In this document: positions 14,261 through 23,794 of the stretch, piece by piece
Numbering within the stretch: the first letter of the stretch is position 1
Layout of the letters: every line of letters starts with the position of its first letter
Program-made: the position numbers and the translations under genes
Origin: Phaeoceros laevis
Lineage: Eukaryota > Anthocerotophyta > Anthocerotopsida > Notothyladales
Length of the DNA: 64,000 nucleotides
NCBI GenBank assembly: GCA_049999765.1
Contig: JBNGIQ010009230.1
Coordinates: forward strand, 29,402-93,401
Direction of reading: 5' to 3'
Notes under the pieces: generated by a model
The model's input: only the letters and a program-made list of their open reading frames with translations
The model's database searches: none
What the model was told of the DNA's origin: nothing

Positions 14261-15003
14261 GCAAGGCCCCGGTTCGCTATTCGCTGTTCATGTTGGCCTT
14301 GGCAGAACATGGCGGTGAAAAACAGTTCTGCTGTGACGTTTGTTTTGATCGTGACGTTTGTTTTGATCAGCTTGGGAATCACACGCTTGGTAAAAGCGTA
14401 TCTGTAACTTACGTGGCATGCGCTTAAGTTCATCTATCCGTCTATCCCGCGGCACACTTGGCAGCAGCACATTTGTAGGTCTGGGCGGACCCCCTAACAA
14501 TGCACCAGTGTGGCCTCACCAAGTGTCGGGCAGCTGCTCACTGAGGGGTCTCGTGTCACGCACTGATTTATCGTACTCCGGGGAAGGCGGGTGTGAATCG
14601 ATGAAATCCAGGCCGACGACAGAATCGAGGGGTGCTTTCGTTTGTGGCAGTTTCAAGAGTCCCATTTGGAAATCTTTCGCTTGCAATTGTGCTGAATTTG
14701 AGCAAACCTGTGGCTCGTGACCGGAGAACAACTCAAGAGGACCGAGTGCACTGTGTGGTGGTAAGACTTCACTTAGCTGGCACTCACGCATGTTTCCCTC
14801 TTGGTTCAGGATGATTTTTGAGCTTCACTTTGAGTACGCCTTACTTTGAGTACTCAGTGCTGAGCTGTGCTTTGTTGTTGCCCTGCAGGCAGTCGGACGT
14901 GTGGCAATCCTTGGAAGCCCTTCGTGGACAACTCCATCATCGAGCCCTGAGCAGCTCTCGTGTTCTTGAGAGAAGAATCTACAGGTCTGTCAAGTGAGCA
15001 AAA
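14261..15003. promoter_or_regulatory. Divergent intergenic region between PPR-A1 and OEP16-1
   Basis: 743 bp between two divergent start codons. It must hold both 5' UTRs and promoters. I see no clear TATA box. The direct repeat GTGACGTTTGTTTTGATC (14335-14370) occurs twice in a row. Confidence 0.45.
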
Positions 15004-15550
15004 ATGCCTCGCACCAGGGTGTCCGCGTCTGTGAGCTCTCCGAGCGTGGATGTTATCGTGGACATGGGCCACCCGTTCCTCAACAGGACGGTGGACGGGT
15101 TTTTGAAGATCGGGGCTGTGGGAGTGGCACACGCAGCTGCATCCGAGACCTTCAGGATCCTGAAGAAGGAGAGCGTCACCAAAAACGACCTAGAGAGGGC
15201 GTTGAAGAAGATGGGGGAGGAAGGGTTGCAGTGGGGCGTCGTGGCTGGGCTCTACACCGGCATGGAGTACGGCATGGAGCAGGTATTGAGACCTAAACTT
15301 GTTGAAGGAATTCCCAGGCAGCCACCCCTTGGCAGACTCCATAGGACTGTCATTCTCATCGTACCTGGATTGTGATGTAATGCAGGTGCGAGGAAGGCAC
15401 GATTGGAAGAATGCGTGCCTGGGAGGGGCTTTGACGGGGGCACTGCTCACCTTTGGGGACAGCAGGTACTCTCGGGAGAAGATGATCCAGTCGGCCATCA
15501 CTGGAGCAGCCTTGGCCACTGCTTCCGAGTTCATCAGATACTTGACCTGA
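15004..15550 (+). CDS. OEP16: Outer envelope pore protein 16, OEP16-1 type
   Basis: Two exons, 15004-15282 and 15386-15550, spliced in phase 0 (EQ/VRGRHDWKNA), give 147 residues, matching the usual length of about 148. OEP16 is a Tim17/Tim22/Tim23-superfamily protein of the chloroplast outer envelope that forms a channel for amino acids and amines. The family blocks are clear: VDMGHPFLNRTVDGFLKIGA near the N-terminus, the middle TGMEYGMEQVRGRHDWKNA, then the glycine-rich helix LGGALTGALL and the C-terminal GAALATASEF. Four hydrophobic helices are expected. The Met at 15004 is chosen because the conserved N-terminus starts within a few residues of it. The intron is 103 bp. Nothing looks broken. 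Confidence 0.95.
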
Positions 15551-15965
15551 ATGGATAGCATGCGTTTATGCCTAGGCAGTTTGTGCTCCGGATATGCATG
15601 TATTGGTAGCCACATTCTTTCCAGAACTCAAGATTGCAAGTTTGGGCAGGTTTCCACCTTCCTCTGCTGTTGCAGGATGTTGTGGTGCATAGCAGAGAGA
15701 TTTTCTTTACCGGTTGCGATTTCATCAACCGAAGGCTTCACCACTCTTGAACATTGTGAGGCAAATTGCAAACTTACCTGTTGTTGCAAGCTCAACGATG
15801 TCAGTTGAAAGATGCTGGCTGATTCTAAAGAGAGAAGGAAACTGGACTCCTGCTTGGAAATGCGGCTACAGCCGGAGCCCTTGATGCACGGATTGGATGT
15901 GCTGCCGGATAAGGAAACAACTCGAAATGACCAACTTCCAACAAACATAAACGCAGCTCTAGCAA

Positions 15966-16021
15966 CTCTTCCTGGTTCCAGGTGAATCCAGCCCCTCTTC
16001 CTGGTTCCAGGTGAATCCAGC
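15966..16021. repeat. Short tandem duplication, about 29 bp x 2
   Basis: The stretch CTCTTCCTGGTTCCAGGTGA and its continuation occurs twice back to back. It lies downstream of OEP16. Otherwise 15551-16338 holds no gene that I can recognise. Confidence 0.7.
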
Positions 16022-16338
16022 TCGTGAAGGAAGTCAGGAGCCTCGCGATGCATGTCAGCCAGAAGGTACCTTAATTAAAATTCGTGTTCAAACACGCGTG
16101 GTGAAAGCCAGAAATCCCTCTCACAATTTAACAATGTAACTATGTAGACTATCACGGAAATCACCTTAAATCCTACTTTTAATCAACCTAAAATCCTACT
16201 TTTTAAAATTTAATCTTATCCAGCCCAGGGAGGAAGAAGACGAAGAATATACACTACAACTGGAATGCTATGGTTAGGGTAGCCAGTGAAGAGTCGCCGC
16301 CGTGAGTAGAAATAAAGGCTACAGAGTGCCTTGAATCG

Positions 16339-16422
16339 TTCCGTTACCGAGTTTCGGACCCGGGTCCCCTGGGCCGATGCCAGGCATCCTAGCCACGCAT
16401 CCTAGCCACGCATCCTAGCCAC
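16339..16422 (-). pseudogene. tRNA-Glu-derived relic with triplicated D-arm segment
   Basis: On the minus strand the T-arm and acceptor 3' half (CCCGGGTCCGAAACTCGG then TAACGGAA) closely resemble the intact tRNA-Glu at 18051-18123, and an anticodon stem CCTGG/CCAGG is present. The anticodon loop is changed (CATCGGC) and the 5' acceptor half is missing. In its place the 13-mer GCATCCTAGCCAC (plus strand) is repeated three times (16384-16422), which multiplies the D-arm segment. Not a functional tRNA. Confidence 0.75.
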
Positions 16423-16714
16423 AATATTTGGAGATTGTCCACAGTCTAGAGCCTCCAAGCTGATCACGGGGTCCGGGACCGGATCGCCTCCTCTCTCACA
16501 TCCGCCTCTCACACCCCTCTCACATCTCCCTCTTAACGCGTCCCGGTTAAGTTTCGCCTTGGCTTGTATCGCCCCCATCCTCTTCACCTAGTAGCACTGC
16601 CGCTATCCTCCCGTCGACCCCTCCAGAGCTCCGTGCTCGCCTGCTTGCTTTCTTGCTTGCTACCTGCTCGGATTGGATCCGCGCGGAAGGCAAGGCAAGC
16701 TCAAGGCTGTGGCT

Positions 16715-17144
16715 ATGGCGGCCTCCAACATTGATACCAAAAGTAGGCGCCTCATTGTGGTGCTGGCCACCGTGTTGTTGCTGGCCGGAATACTGCTCGC
16801 ATCCGGCGTCCGCACTGCCACTGCAGCACAGTACCCGACGATCCAGGAATGTGTCGATCTCCTCAACCAGACGCGGGGCGCGGTGTCGCTTCGGGCATTA
16901 GGAGTACAAGTCGCTGACGTAACGTTTACCGATGACACAGCCGCTGTGCAGGCTTTACGGGTGAGTCATTTCTTGCGAGGACCCTGTAGCTAGATCTATA
17001 CGTGCATCAACTGCGAGCAATTCCGGCTGCTGCTGCCACATTGCTTGCGTGCTCATATATATGTTGCTCCAGATCGAAGAATTACTACAGCTGACCAGTG
17101 GCTATGCAGAGATCTCCAGTATGTACCAGTTGGTAGGCCATTAA
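16715..17144 (+). CDS. Small secreted protein, function unknown
   Basis: Proposed two exons, 16715-16960 (82 codons) and 17073-17144, spliced in phase 0 (donor GTGAGT, acceptor CTCCAG), giving 105 residues. Without splicing the frame runs to 16993 instead. Residues 10-38 look like a signal peptide: a basic start, a long hydrophobic stretch (LIVVLATVLLLAGILLASG), then TATAA before QYPTIQECVDLL. The rest has one cysteine and a stretch DVTFTDDTAAVQAL that recalls the start of a fasciclin (FAS1) repeat (VTVFAPTDxAF), but it is too short for a whole domain. It may be a truncated fasciclin-like protein or something unrelated. There is no other anchor for its role. Confidence 0.5.
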
Positions 17145-18050
17145 GCTATCTACAGTGAGGAAAAACTAGTCTTCCACGTACTGAATGATTTCACAGATAT
17201 ACCAGGATATAGCTCTAGTTAACCAACTAGTGCAGCGGTGCAGTGGTGCCCTTGGCTTTGGTCCTGACCCTTGGAACAAGTTTCTAAAATCGATATATAT
17301 CGGTGTGTGTGCCTGCAGGATGCGTGCAAGAAGCGCAATGACATTGTTTCATTAATTGTTCGGGAGAGCTTGAGCTCAGCAGGATGCTGCCAGTAGGACC
17401 CGTAAGAGGATGTATGCAGGATGCTGAAATCACACGACACCTGTAGGACGCTATAGGTAGCTGCGGACCCGGCGTGTGCTTGCAACCTGTAGATGATATC
17501 GATCCGGCGGCCGGGGGTACATTGTCCCGCGTCTATTTTAGTTACAACTCGGTCGGTGGTCGGGACCTTCTGCTTTTGGCTTCCAAGGATTGCATAATAC
17601 GTACAACTGTGGAAGCTCACGAGTGTGTCATGGATCCATATATGTGTATTGTGGTAGCTATAATATTAGGTAGATCACCTTATAAGGCCGAGGCGTATTG
17701 ATTCAGGTCTGCGCCAGGAGGTGCAAACCATTTGTAGTATGTTTCTTTCATATTAAGACTTGGTGCATAAAGCTAGCTAGCTGCGTGAAATGCCCACGTA
17801 TCCTGTCTCATCAGCACTCGAAATGAGGTGTTGCAACACCTCAACTACGTACAGTAGGACATAAGTCACCACACAAACAGCAGATCTGTACTTGTAAGTT
17901 TGCAAAGATTCCGAGCCAAGTGAAATACGGTCCCCCGCACTTTTGATTTGGACCGACCTCCGTGGTTCACATGTTTGCGCCACTTCTGTGCGTCCAAGCG
18001 TCAACATAGAAGAAGATGAAACGCAGCATCTGATCTGATGATCATGAGAA
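17145..18050. other. Intergenic, no gene recognised
   Basis: About 900 bp. There is one plus-strand frame at 17474-17701, but no family, splice support or codon pattern convinces me. Confidence 0.5.
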
Positions 18051-18123
18051 TTCCGTAACCGGGATTCGAACCCGGGTCCCCTGGGTGAAGGCCAGACATC
18101 CTAACCAACTAGACTATTACGGA
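18051..18123 (-). tRNA. tRNA-Glu (anticodon UUC)
   Basis: A 73-nt cloverleaf on the minus strand. The acceptor TCCGTAA pairs with TTACGGA and the discriminator is A. D-arm AGTCTAGTTGGTTAGGAT, anticodon stem TCTGG/CCAGG with loop CCTTCAC (anticodon TTC), T-arm CCGGGTTCGAATCCCGG. The internal A and B boxes are intact. No CCA is encoded, as expected for a nuclear gene. A decayed relative lies 1.7 kb upstream. Confidence 0.93.
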
Positions 18124-18289
18124 GATGCATTTAGAGTAACCATTCCGTAATTACCGCAAGTTGGTTGGCGTAAACCGCGCCGTAATACGATAATTTGTTG
18201 AACATTGGCTCGATGGCATCCCATGCGATGCACAAGACAAGTTCGTGTAGGTTCTTTTCACATACTTCACCATCAGCTGGTCAGCCAAG

Positions 18290-19110
18290 GGGCAAGTGCA
18301 ATGTGGGAGGCACGATATTAAGGCGGAAACCGCCCGATCGGACGCCGGCAACAGCAGCAACAACAACGCTAGGAGACGAGAGCTGCTTTTGAGCGGCTTG
18401 CCGGAACCATCCTTTTTCCCCGAGGCAGACTTCTTGCCAATGGGGGGCCTGTGCCGATACCAGATTACAGCCAGTACCCCAGCCAGACCGCCTATGCATA
18501 CGGTACGTCCAGAGAGACTTGATCGCAAAAAACGGACAGCAATTAATAACGGAGAAAGAGTGTGCACATACATATACTTGCCTGGAGGAGGAACTTGCAA
18601 GGTGCTTGTATCTGGCGGTGGTGCAGAATTGGCAGCTGCTGGAGGAGGAACTTGCAAGCTGCTTGTATCTGCCAGGAGACTGGAAAAATCCCATTGGTGC
18701 AGCTCTAGTTGTGAAGCCAAAAGAGCCTCCATTGGCTGACGACAAGCCAACAAAACTGCTCTCCTCAACCAAAGATGACAAGGCCAAACCAGTTTGCTGT
18801 AGGACCTGAACAAAGCACACGCCTTCTCAGCCGGGAAGTTGGCCATCCACAGAGTCAAAGTCTTGGCTTGTGCGTCGTAGTCGATCCCAGCAAAAAGCTT
18901 CTGCTGCGAGTGATGAAGCCATAGCTGCTTAGGTCTGAGGCATTCAAGGAGACGATGGAGCTGACATCCAGGCCAGCATGGTGGGCACGCCATAGATCCC
19001 GAGCGAGGCGCCGTTGTCAGTAACAGATTGGGAGTTGGGGCTATGAGAAACGCGAATCCATTCCCCCAGCCCTCCTACAAGCTTCACATTCAGCAGGAAA
19101 TATAAGCCCC
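18290..19110 (-). pseudogene. L-type (legume-like) lectin domain relic, possibly from a lectin receptor kinase
   Basis: Lectin-domain blocks follow in the right order but in three frames: TDNGASLGIYG near 19020, GLDVSSIVSLNASDLSSYG near 18965, AGIDYDAQAKTLTLWMA near 18880, then LALSSLVEESSFVGLSSANG near 18770. L-type lectins normally read 'vGIDVNSl', 'WIDYDgqtktLnV' and 'DLSsvl.E.myVGFSAatG' at these places, so the match is specific. At least three frame changes break it. After the lectin part come repeated proline-rich stretches (LQVPPP twice) and a hydrophobic segment (GGLAGVLAVIWYRHR) that resembles the membrane anchor of lectin receptor kinases. A possible GC-AG intron (AG/GCAAGT) lies between. 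No kinase domain follows. Some shifts could be unrecognised introns. Confidence 0.55.
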
Positions 19111-19406
19111 CCTCACGCCGGGCGCCACTGCGTACCCTGTAACCATTTATGCATCAGTCTTGTCAAGGGAGAAGCCAAGCCAGCTGCAGAAGTGTGTTCA
19201 GAAGGAAAGTTGCAGTACCTTGTTTTCTTGATGGCAGTGGCGGAAGCAGAGCACAGATGAAGCCAATTGCCCTGCTCAGAGCATGAGCAACAGCCGCAGT
19301 TCCAAGCTGTGCCCACAACTCACCTCCTGAAGTCCCGTCATGGGGCCAGGCATGTCCTGCACCGACAACTCAGGATGTATTCCTTCCTTCTTCATTCCCT
19401 CGACGA

Positions 19407-22400
19407 CTAGAACCTTGTGTAAGTACCTTCACTCAGAGTCTCAGGATGAGTTTTGTCTCCAACTACAAACGAGTGCACTACTCCACCCATATCAGTCCAC
19501 CAACACTGGCCCGGCTCCTTCCATGCCCCGCATTTCTTTCGCCTCGCCTGCATCTCCTTCGCCTCCTCCCACATCTCAGCTTTTGCATAAATGTTGGACA
19601 TCAGCACATAAGATGTGGCCTCTTTCCCATTCAACCTCACTGCAAACTCAAAAGCCTGTTGCGCAATCTCAACATTGTTCCACTTCTGGCAAGAGCCTAA
19701 AAGTGTCAGCCACACCGCACCATCAGCAGGGCAAGGCATGGTTTTGGCCATCTGTAGCGCCTCATCCAGATAACCCGCGCGGCCCAGGAGATCCATCATA
19801 CATGTGTAGTGCTCCACAGTTGGGCTGATTCCATAATCTCTTCTCATGACTTCAAAGTACTTTCGGCCTTTGTCCACGAGACCCACATGGCTGCAAACGG
19901 CCAGCACACTAAGAAAGGTGATGCCATCTGGCTGTACGCCCTCCACTGTCATCCTGTCTAGCAAGGCAAACACAGCCTTGCTCTCTCCTTGGCGGGTGTA
20001 CCCACCAATCAGAGCACCCCATGCCTCTATCGTTCTTTCAGGCAACGAATCGAACACCTGCTGGGAGTCAGTCATGCTCCCACACTTGGCATACATATTC
20101 ACTAATGCAGCTCCCACAACCACGTCAGCTTGCATTTCATGTTCCTCAATCTCTGCATGGAGCTGCTTCCCCAAAGGTAAACTTGCGACGTTTGCACATG
20201 CCTGTAGGAGGCACAGAAAGGTCACGGAATCTGGAGAGAGGCCATCGTGCTGCATGGTAATGTAAAGACCAAGGGCCTCCTGACCCATCCCCTGCTGGGC
20301 ATAACCTGCTAGCATCGCATTCCATGTAAGGACGCTCCTGTTCTGAAGCCTGTCAAACACTTTGCGAGCATCCTCTAAACTGCCGCACTTCGCGTACATG
20401 TTCACCAGGCTGCCACCAAGAACCACATCATCTTGCAGTGCTCGTTCTTCCATCTGCGCATGGAGCTGCTTTCCCTGATGAAAAGCTTCTACACCCACAC
20501 TGGCACATGCCTGCAGGAGGCACACAAAAGTAACAGAGTCTGGAGGCGTGAGGCCTTCCTGTTGCATACTTTTGTAGAGACTAAGGGCTTCCTGACCCAT
20601 TCCCTGCTGTGCGTAACCTGCAATCATCGCGGTCCATGTTACAGCACTCCTGCCTGGAAGTCTGTCAAACACGCTGCGGGCCTCCACAATGCTACCGCAC
20701 TTTGCATACATGTCAACTAAGCTGCAGCCTAGAACCACATCAAGTTGCATCCCTCGTTCCTCAATCTGTGCATGAAGCAGCTTTCCCTCAGACAGAGCTC
20801 CTACACCTAGACTGGCACATGCCTGTAGGAGGCATACAAATGTAACAGAACTTGGAGAGAGGCCTTCTTGTTGCATACTCTTGTGGAGTTGAAGGGCTTC
20901 CTGGCCCATCCCCTGCTGAGCGTAGCCTGCAAGCATCGCATTCCATGTTACCACATTCCTGTCTGGAAGTCTGTCAAAGACACTGCGAGCCTCGTCTATG
21001 CTACCGCACTTTGCATACATGTTCACCAAGCTGCAGCCTAGAACCAAATCACGTTGCAGCCCTCGGTCTTCAATCTGTACATGGAGCTGCTTTCCCTCAT
21101 GCAGAGCTCCAACACCTACACTGGCACATGCCTGCAGGAGGCATGTAAAAGTAACAGAATTTGGAGCACAGAATCCCTCCTGCTGCAGATCATGGTAAAG
21201 ATGAAGAGCTTCTTCAACCATCCCGTGCTGGGCATAGCCAGCAAGCAGCGCATTCCACGTCCCTGTAGTTCTCTCTGGAAGCCTCTCAAAAACTCCTCGA
21301 GCATCCCCTAAGCTACCACACTTGGCATACATGTCAACCAAGCTGCCGCCTAGAACCACATCATCTTGCAGTCCTTGCTCTTCAATCTGTGCATGGAGCT
21401 GCTTTCCCTCGTGCAGAGCGTCTACACCTACACTGGCACATGCCTGAAGGAGGAATACAAAGGTAACATCATTTGGAGAAGAAAGGCCTTCCTGTTGCAT
21501 ACTACTATAAAGACTAAGGGCTTCCTTACCCATCCCTTGCTGGGCGTAACCTGCAATCATTGCTGTCCATGTTAAAGCATTTCTCTCAGGAAGTTTGTCA
21601 AATACACTTCGGGCATCCTCTACACTACCGCACTTTCCATACATGCTAACCAAGCTGCAGCCTACAACCACATCATGTTGCAATCCTTGCTCTTCAATCT
21701 GTGCATGAAGTTGCTTGCCCTCATGCACAGCGCCAACACCCACACTGGCACATGCCTGCAGGAGGCACGAAAATGTAACAGAATCTGGAGGAGAAAGGCC
21801 TTCCTGTCGCATACCATTGTAAAGCCTAAGGGATTCCTGACCCATCCCATGCTGGACATAACCTGCAATCATCGCGGTCCATGTGACAACATCTCTGTCT
21901 GGGAGTCTGTCGAACACACTGCGAGCATCTTCCACACTACAGCACTTCGCATACATGTTGATTAAGCTGCTGCCTATGACCAGGTCACCTTCCAGACCCT
22001 GTTCTTTGATCTTCGCATGGAGCTGCCTTCCCTGATGCAGAGCTCCAACACCTACACTCGCACATGCCTGCAGGAGGCATGCAAATGTAGAACGTGGAGG
22101 AGAGAGGCCATGGTGTTGCATACTGCTGTAAAGATTGAGGGCTTCCTGACCCATCCCATGCTGGACATAGCCAGCAATCATCGCATTCCATGTCGCCATA
22201 TTTCTATTTGGAAGACTCTCAAACACAGTTCGGGCATCATGCACACTACCGCACTTGGCATACATGTTAACCAAGCTGCACCCTATAACCACATCATTTT
22301 CCAATCCCTGTTCTTCGATCTGTGCCTGAAGCTGCTTCCCGTGATGCAAAGCTTCCACACCTACTCTAGCACATGCCTGCAGAAGGCATACAAATGTAAT

Positions 22401-23540
22401 AGAATCTGGAGGAGCCAGGCCCCCTTGTTGCATACTAGTGTAAAGGCTGAGGGCTTCCTGACCCATCCCCTGCTGGGTATAACCTGCAATCATCGCTGTC
22501 CATGTTACCACGTTCCTGTCCGCAAGTGTGTCAAACACTCTGCGAGCATCCTCCACGCTGCCGCACTTTGCATACATATCAATAAGGCCATTCTGAACGA
22601 AACTGTCTGGCTTCCCTGGACTCGCAAGGATATTAGCATGAACCTGCTTGCCAGCAACTAGATCTCCTGCAGTGGCACAAGCTTTTAGAACTGCTGAATA
22701 GATACGGTTGTCTGGCTGAAAGTTTGCCTCACGCATCTGTCTGTATAGGGTTAGAGCCTGGGCAGCTTCTCCGTGTCTAGCACAGGCGAAGATAATGGCA
22801 GCCCAGTTGTAGGCGCTCGGCGTAGAGACCTTGGAAAAGACTCGCATTGCTTCCTCCAACCTCTCATGTGAAGCATACATACCGATAAGATGGGTGGCCA
22901 AAAACGCGTCTCCTTCGTACCCACTTTCGACAGCCAGAGCATGAATGAGTGTGCCCAGGACAAGGTCCTTGACGGCGGTGCACCCCTTGAGCAAACAATA
23001 GAAGAGATTGTTGGGTATATGGCATCCTCTTTGCACCAGAAGCTTCAACAAATTCACAGCGTCGGTAATCCGTCCATCCTCGAATAACTTTCTACACATC
23101 CCGACCTCCAAGTGGCCCTCATGGGCTGCAGAAGCTCCTCGCCCTTGAACCGAGCTGGATAGAGACTCGGGCGGCCTCTCCATCCCAGCATCCCACCTGG
23201 CTAGCTGCGAGTCCACCCAGGCAGGCTTTTGCCGATTGTCTAGCCACAGGGCGAGCTTGGACCTTTTGTGCTTAAAGTCAGGATGCCGGGAAGTTGGCTT
23301 GCTCCTTCTGTTGTCCCACCACTGGCTCGAATCTGAGAAAAAATCTTGCCACAAGAAATTTTGCAGTTCTTCTGGAGGAATTCCTGCCTCACCAAAGGAT
23401 GCTTGGCTTTTCCCAGACCACACCTTCCCTGCTGAAGGACTCAGGCCTTCAATCCCACCAGCCTCACCGACAAGTCCTTGCCAGCTCGCAGCCAACGCCG
23501 GGCTCAGCCCGACATCCAGTGGCAGGGAGCTGACAGCCAT
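19407..23540 (-). CDS. PPR protein B1 (PLS class, E end) with intact N-terminal OSB-type PDF motif
   Basis: A single uninterrupted frame of 1377 residues. Residues about 62-117 hold a full-length PDF motif as in plant OSB single-stranded-DNA-binding proteins: LWQDFFSDSSQWWDNR, then HPDFKHK, then LALWLDNRQKPAWVDSQL. The rest is a PPR tract of about ten P-L-S triplets of roughly 102 residues, marked by MYAKCGSxxDARxVFDxL and VTWTAMIAGYxQQGMGQEAL. The triplets are very alike, which points to recent unit duplication or gene conversion. The end is an E region with the PG-box variant CWWTDMGGVVHSFVVGD and stops after HPETLSEGTYTRF; E+ and DYW are missing. Known PLS proteins act in organelle RNA editing, and E-only members need a DYW partner. 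The gene is head to head with the esterase at 23795, 254 bp apart. No clear transit peptide is visible. Confidence 0.94.
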   Translation of the reverse strand: MAVSSLPLDVGLSPALAASWQGLVGEAGGIEGLSPSAGKVWSGKSQASFGEAGIPPEELQNFLWQDFFSDSSQWWDNRRSKPTSRHPDFKHKRSKLALWLDNRQKPAWVDSQLARWDAGMERPPESLSSSVQGRGASAAHEGHLEVGMCRKLFEDGRITDAVNLLKLLVQRGCHIPNNLFYCLLKGCTAVKDLVLGTLIHALAVESGYEGDAFLATHLIGMYASHERLEEAMRVFSKVSTPSAYNWAAIIFACARHGEAAQALTLYRQMREANFQPDNRIYSAVLKACATAGDLVAGKQVHANILASPGKPDSFVQNGLIDMYAKCGSVEDARRVFDTLADRNVVTWTAMIAGYTQQGMGQEALSLYTSMQQGGLAPPDSITFVCLLQACARVGVEALHHGKQLQAQIEEQGLENDVVIGCSLVNMYAKCGSVHDARTVFESLPNRNMATWNAMIAGYVQHGMGQEALNLYSSMQHHGLSPPRSTFACLLQACASVGVGALHQGRQLHAKIKEQGLEGDLVIGSSLINMYAKCCSVEDARSVFDRLPDRDVVTWTAMIAGYVQHGMGQESLRLYNGMRQEGLSPPDSVTFSCLLQACASVGVGAVHEGKQLHAQIEEQGLQHDVVVGCSLVSMYGKCGSVEDARSVFDKLPERNALTWTAMIAGYAQQGMGKEALSLYSSMQQEGLSSPNDVTFVFLLQACASVGVDALHEGKQLHAQIEEQGLQDDVVLGGSLVDMYAKCGSLGDARGVFERLPERTTGTWNALLAGYAQHGMVEEALHLYHDLQQEGFCAPNSVTFTCLLQACASVGVGALHEGKQLHVQIEDRGLQRDLVLGCSLVNMYAKCGSIDEARSVFDRLPDRNVVTWNAMLAGYAQQGMGQEALQLHKSMQQEGLSPSSVTFVCLLQACASLGVGALSEGKLLHAQIEERGMQLDVVLGCSLVDMYAKCGSIVEARSVFDRLPGRSAVTWTAMIAGYAQQGMGQEALSLYKSMQQEGLTPPDSVTFVCLLQACASVGVEAFHQGKQLHAQMEERALQDDVVLGGSLVNMYAKCGSLEDARKVFDRLQNRSVLTWNAMLAGYAQQGMGQEALGLYITMQHDGLSPDSVTFLCLLQACANVASLPLGKQLHAEIEEHEMQADVVVGAALVNMYAKCGSMTDSQQVFDSLPERTIEAWGALIGGYTRQGESKAVFALLDRMTVEGVQPDGITFLSVLAVCSHVGLVDKGRKYFEVMRRDYGISPTVEHYTCMMDLLGRAGYLDEALQMAKTMPCPADGAVWLTLLGSCQKWNNVEIAQQAFEFAVRLNGKEATSYVLMSNIYAKAEMWEEAKEMQARRKKCGAWKEPGQCWWTDMGGVVHSFVVGDKTHPETLSEGTYTRF

Positions 23541-23794
23541 CAGCGGATCTTCACGGGATGCCTGCTTTACTGCCCATCACCTCTCATCCACAGTGGTTTC
23601 CCGTGCACAGAGTGCTCTTCCGCATTTGATTAAAGTGCGGGTTTTCCCAGGGTAACCACATAATCACCAGCGTTTACCCTTTTCTCAAAGGCCAAGAGAC
23701 GATGAACGAACCGAATTATATTGTTCGTACGGGATCGATCGCCTCCCTCTTCTCGGGCTCCGCTGTTCAGAGCGGGCGGGGTCTGGGCCCTGGG
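23541..23794. promoter_or_regulatory. Short shared promoter region between PPR-B1 and ICME-like esterase
   Basis: Only 254 bp separate the two divergent start codons, so both promoters must lie here or reach into the coding regions. The same head-to-head order (esterase and PPR-type gene) recurs at 47016-47171. No core motif is clear. Confidence 0.5.

Noticed and set aside
17474-17701. A possible further exon of the small secreted gene at 16715
   Set aside because: The phase-0 second exon at 17073-17144 already gives a clean stop, and nothing links the 17474 frame to it.
19407-23540. Plus-strand open frames across PPR-B1 (and similar antisense frames across A1, A2, A3, B2)
   Set aside because: Shadow frames of the repeated PPR units; translations are low-complexity mirror sequences without family matches.
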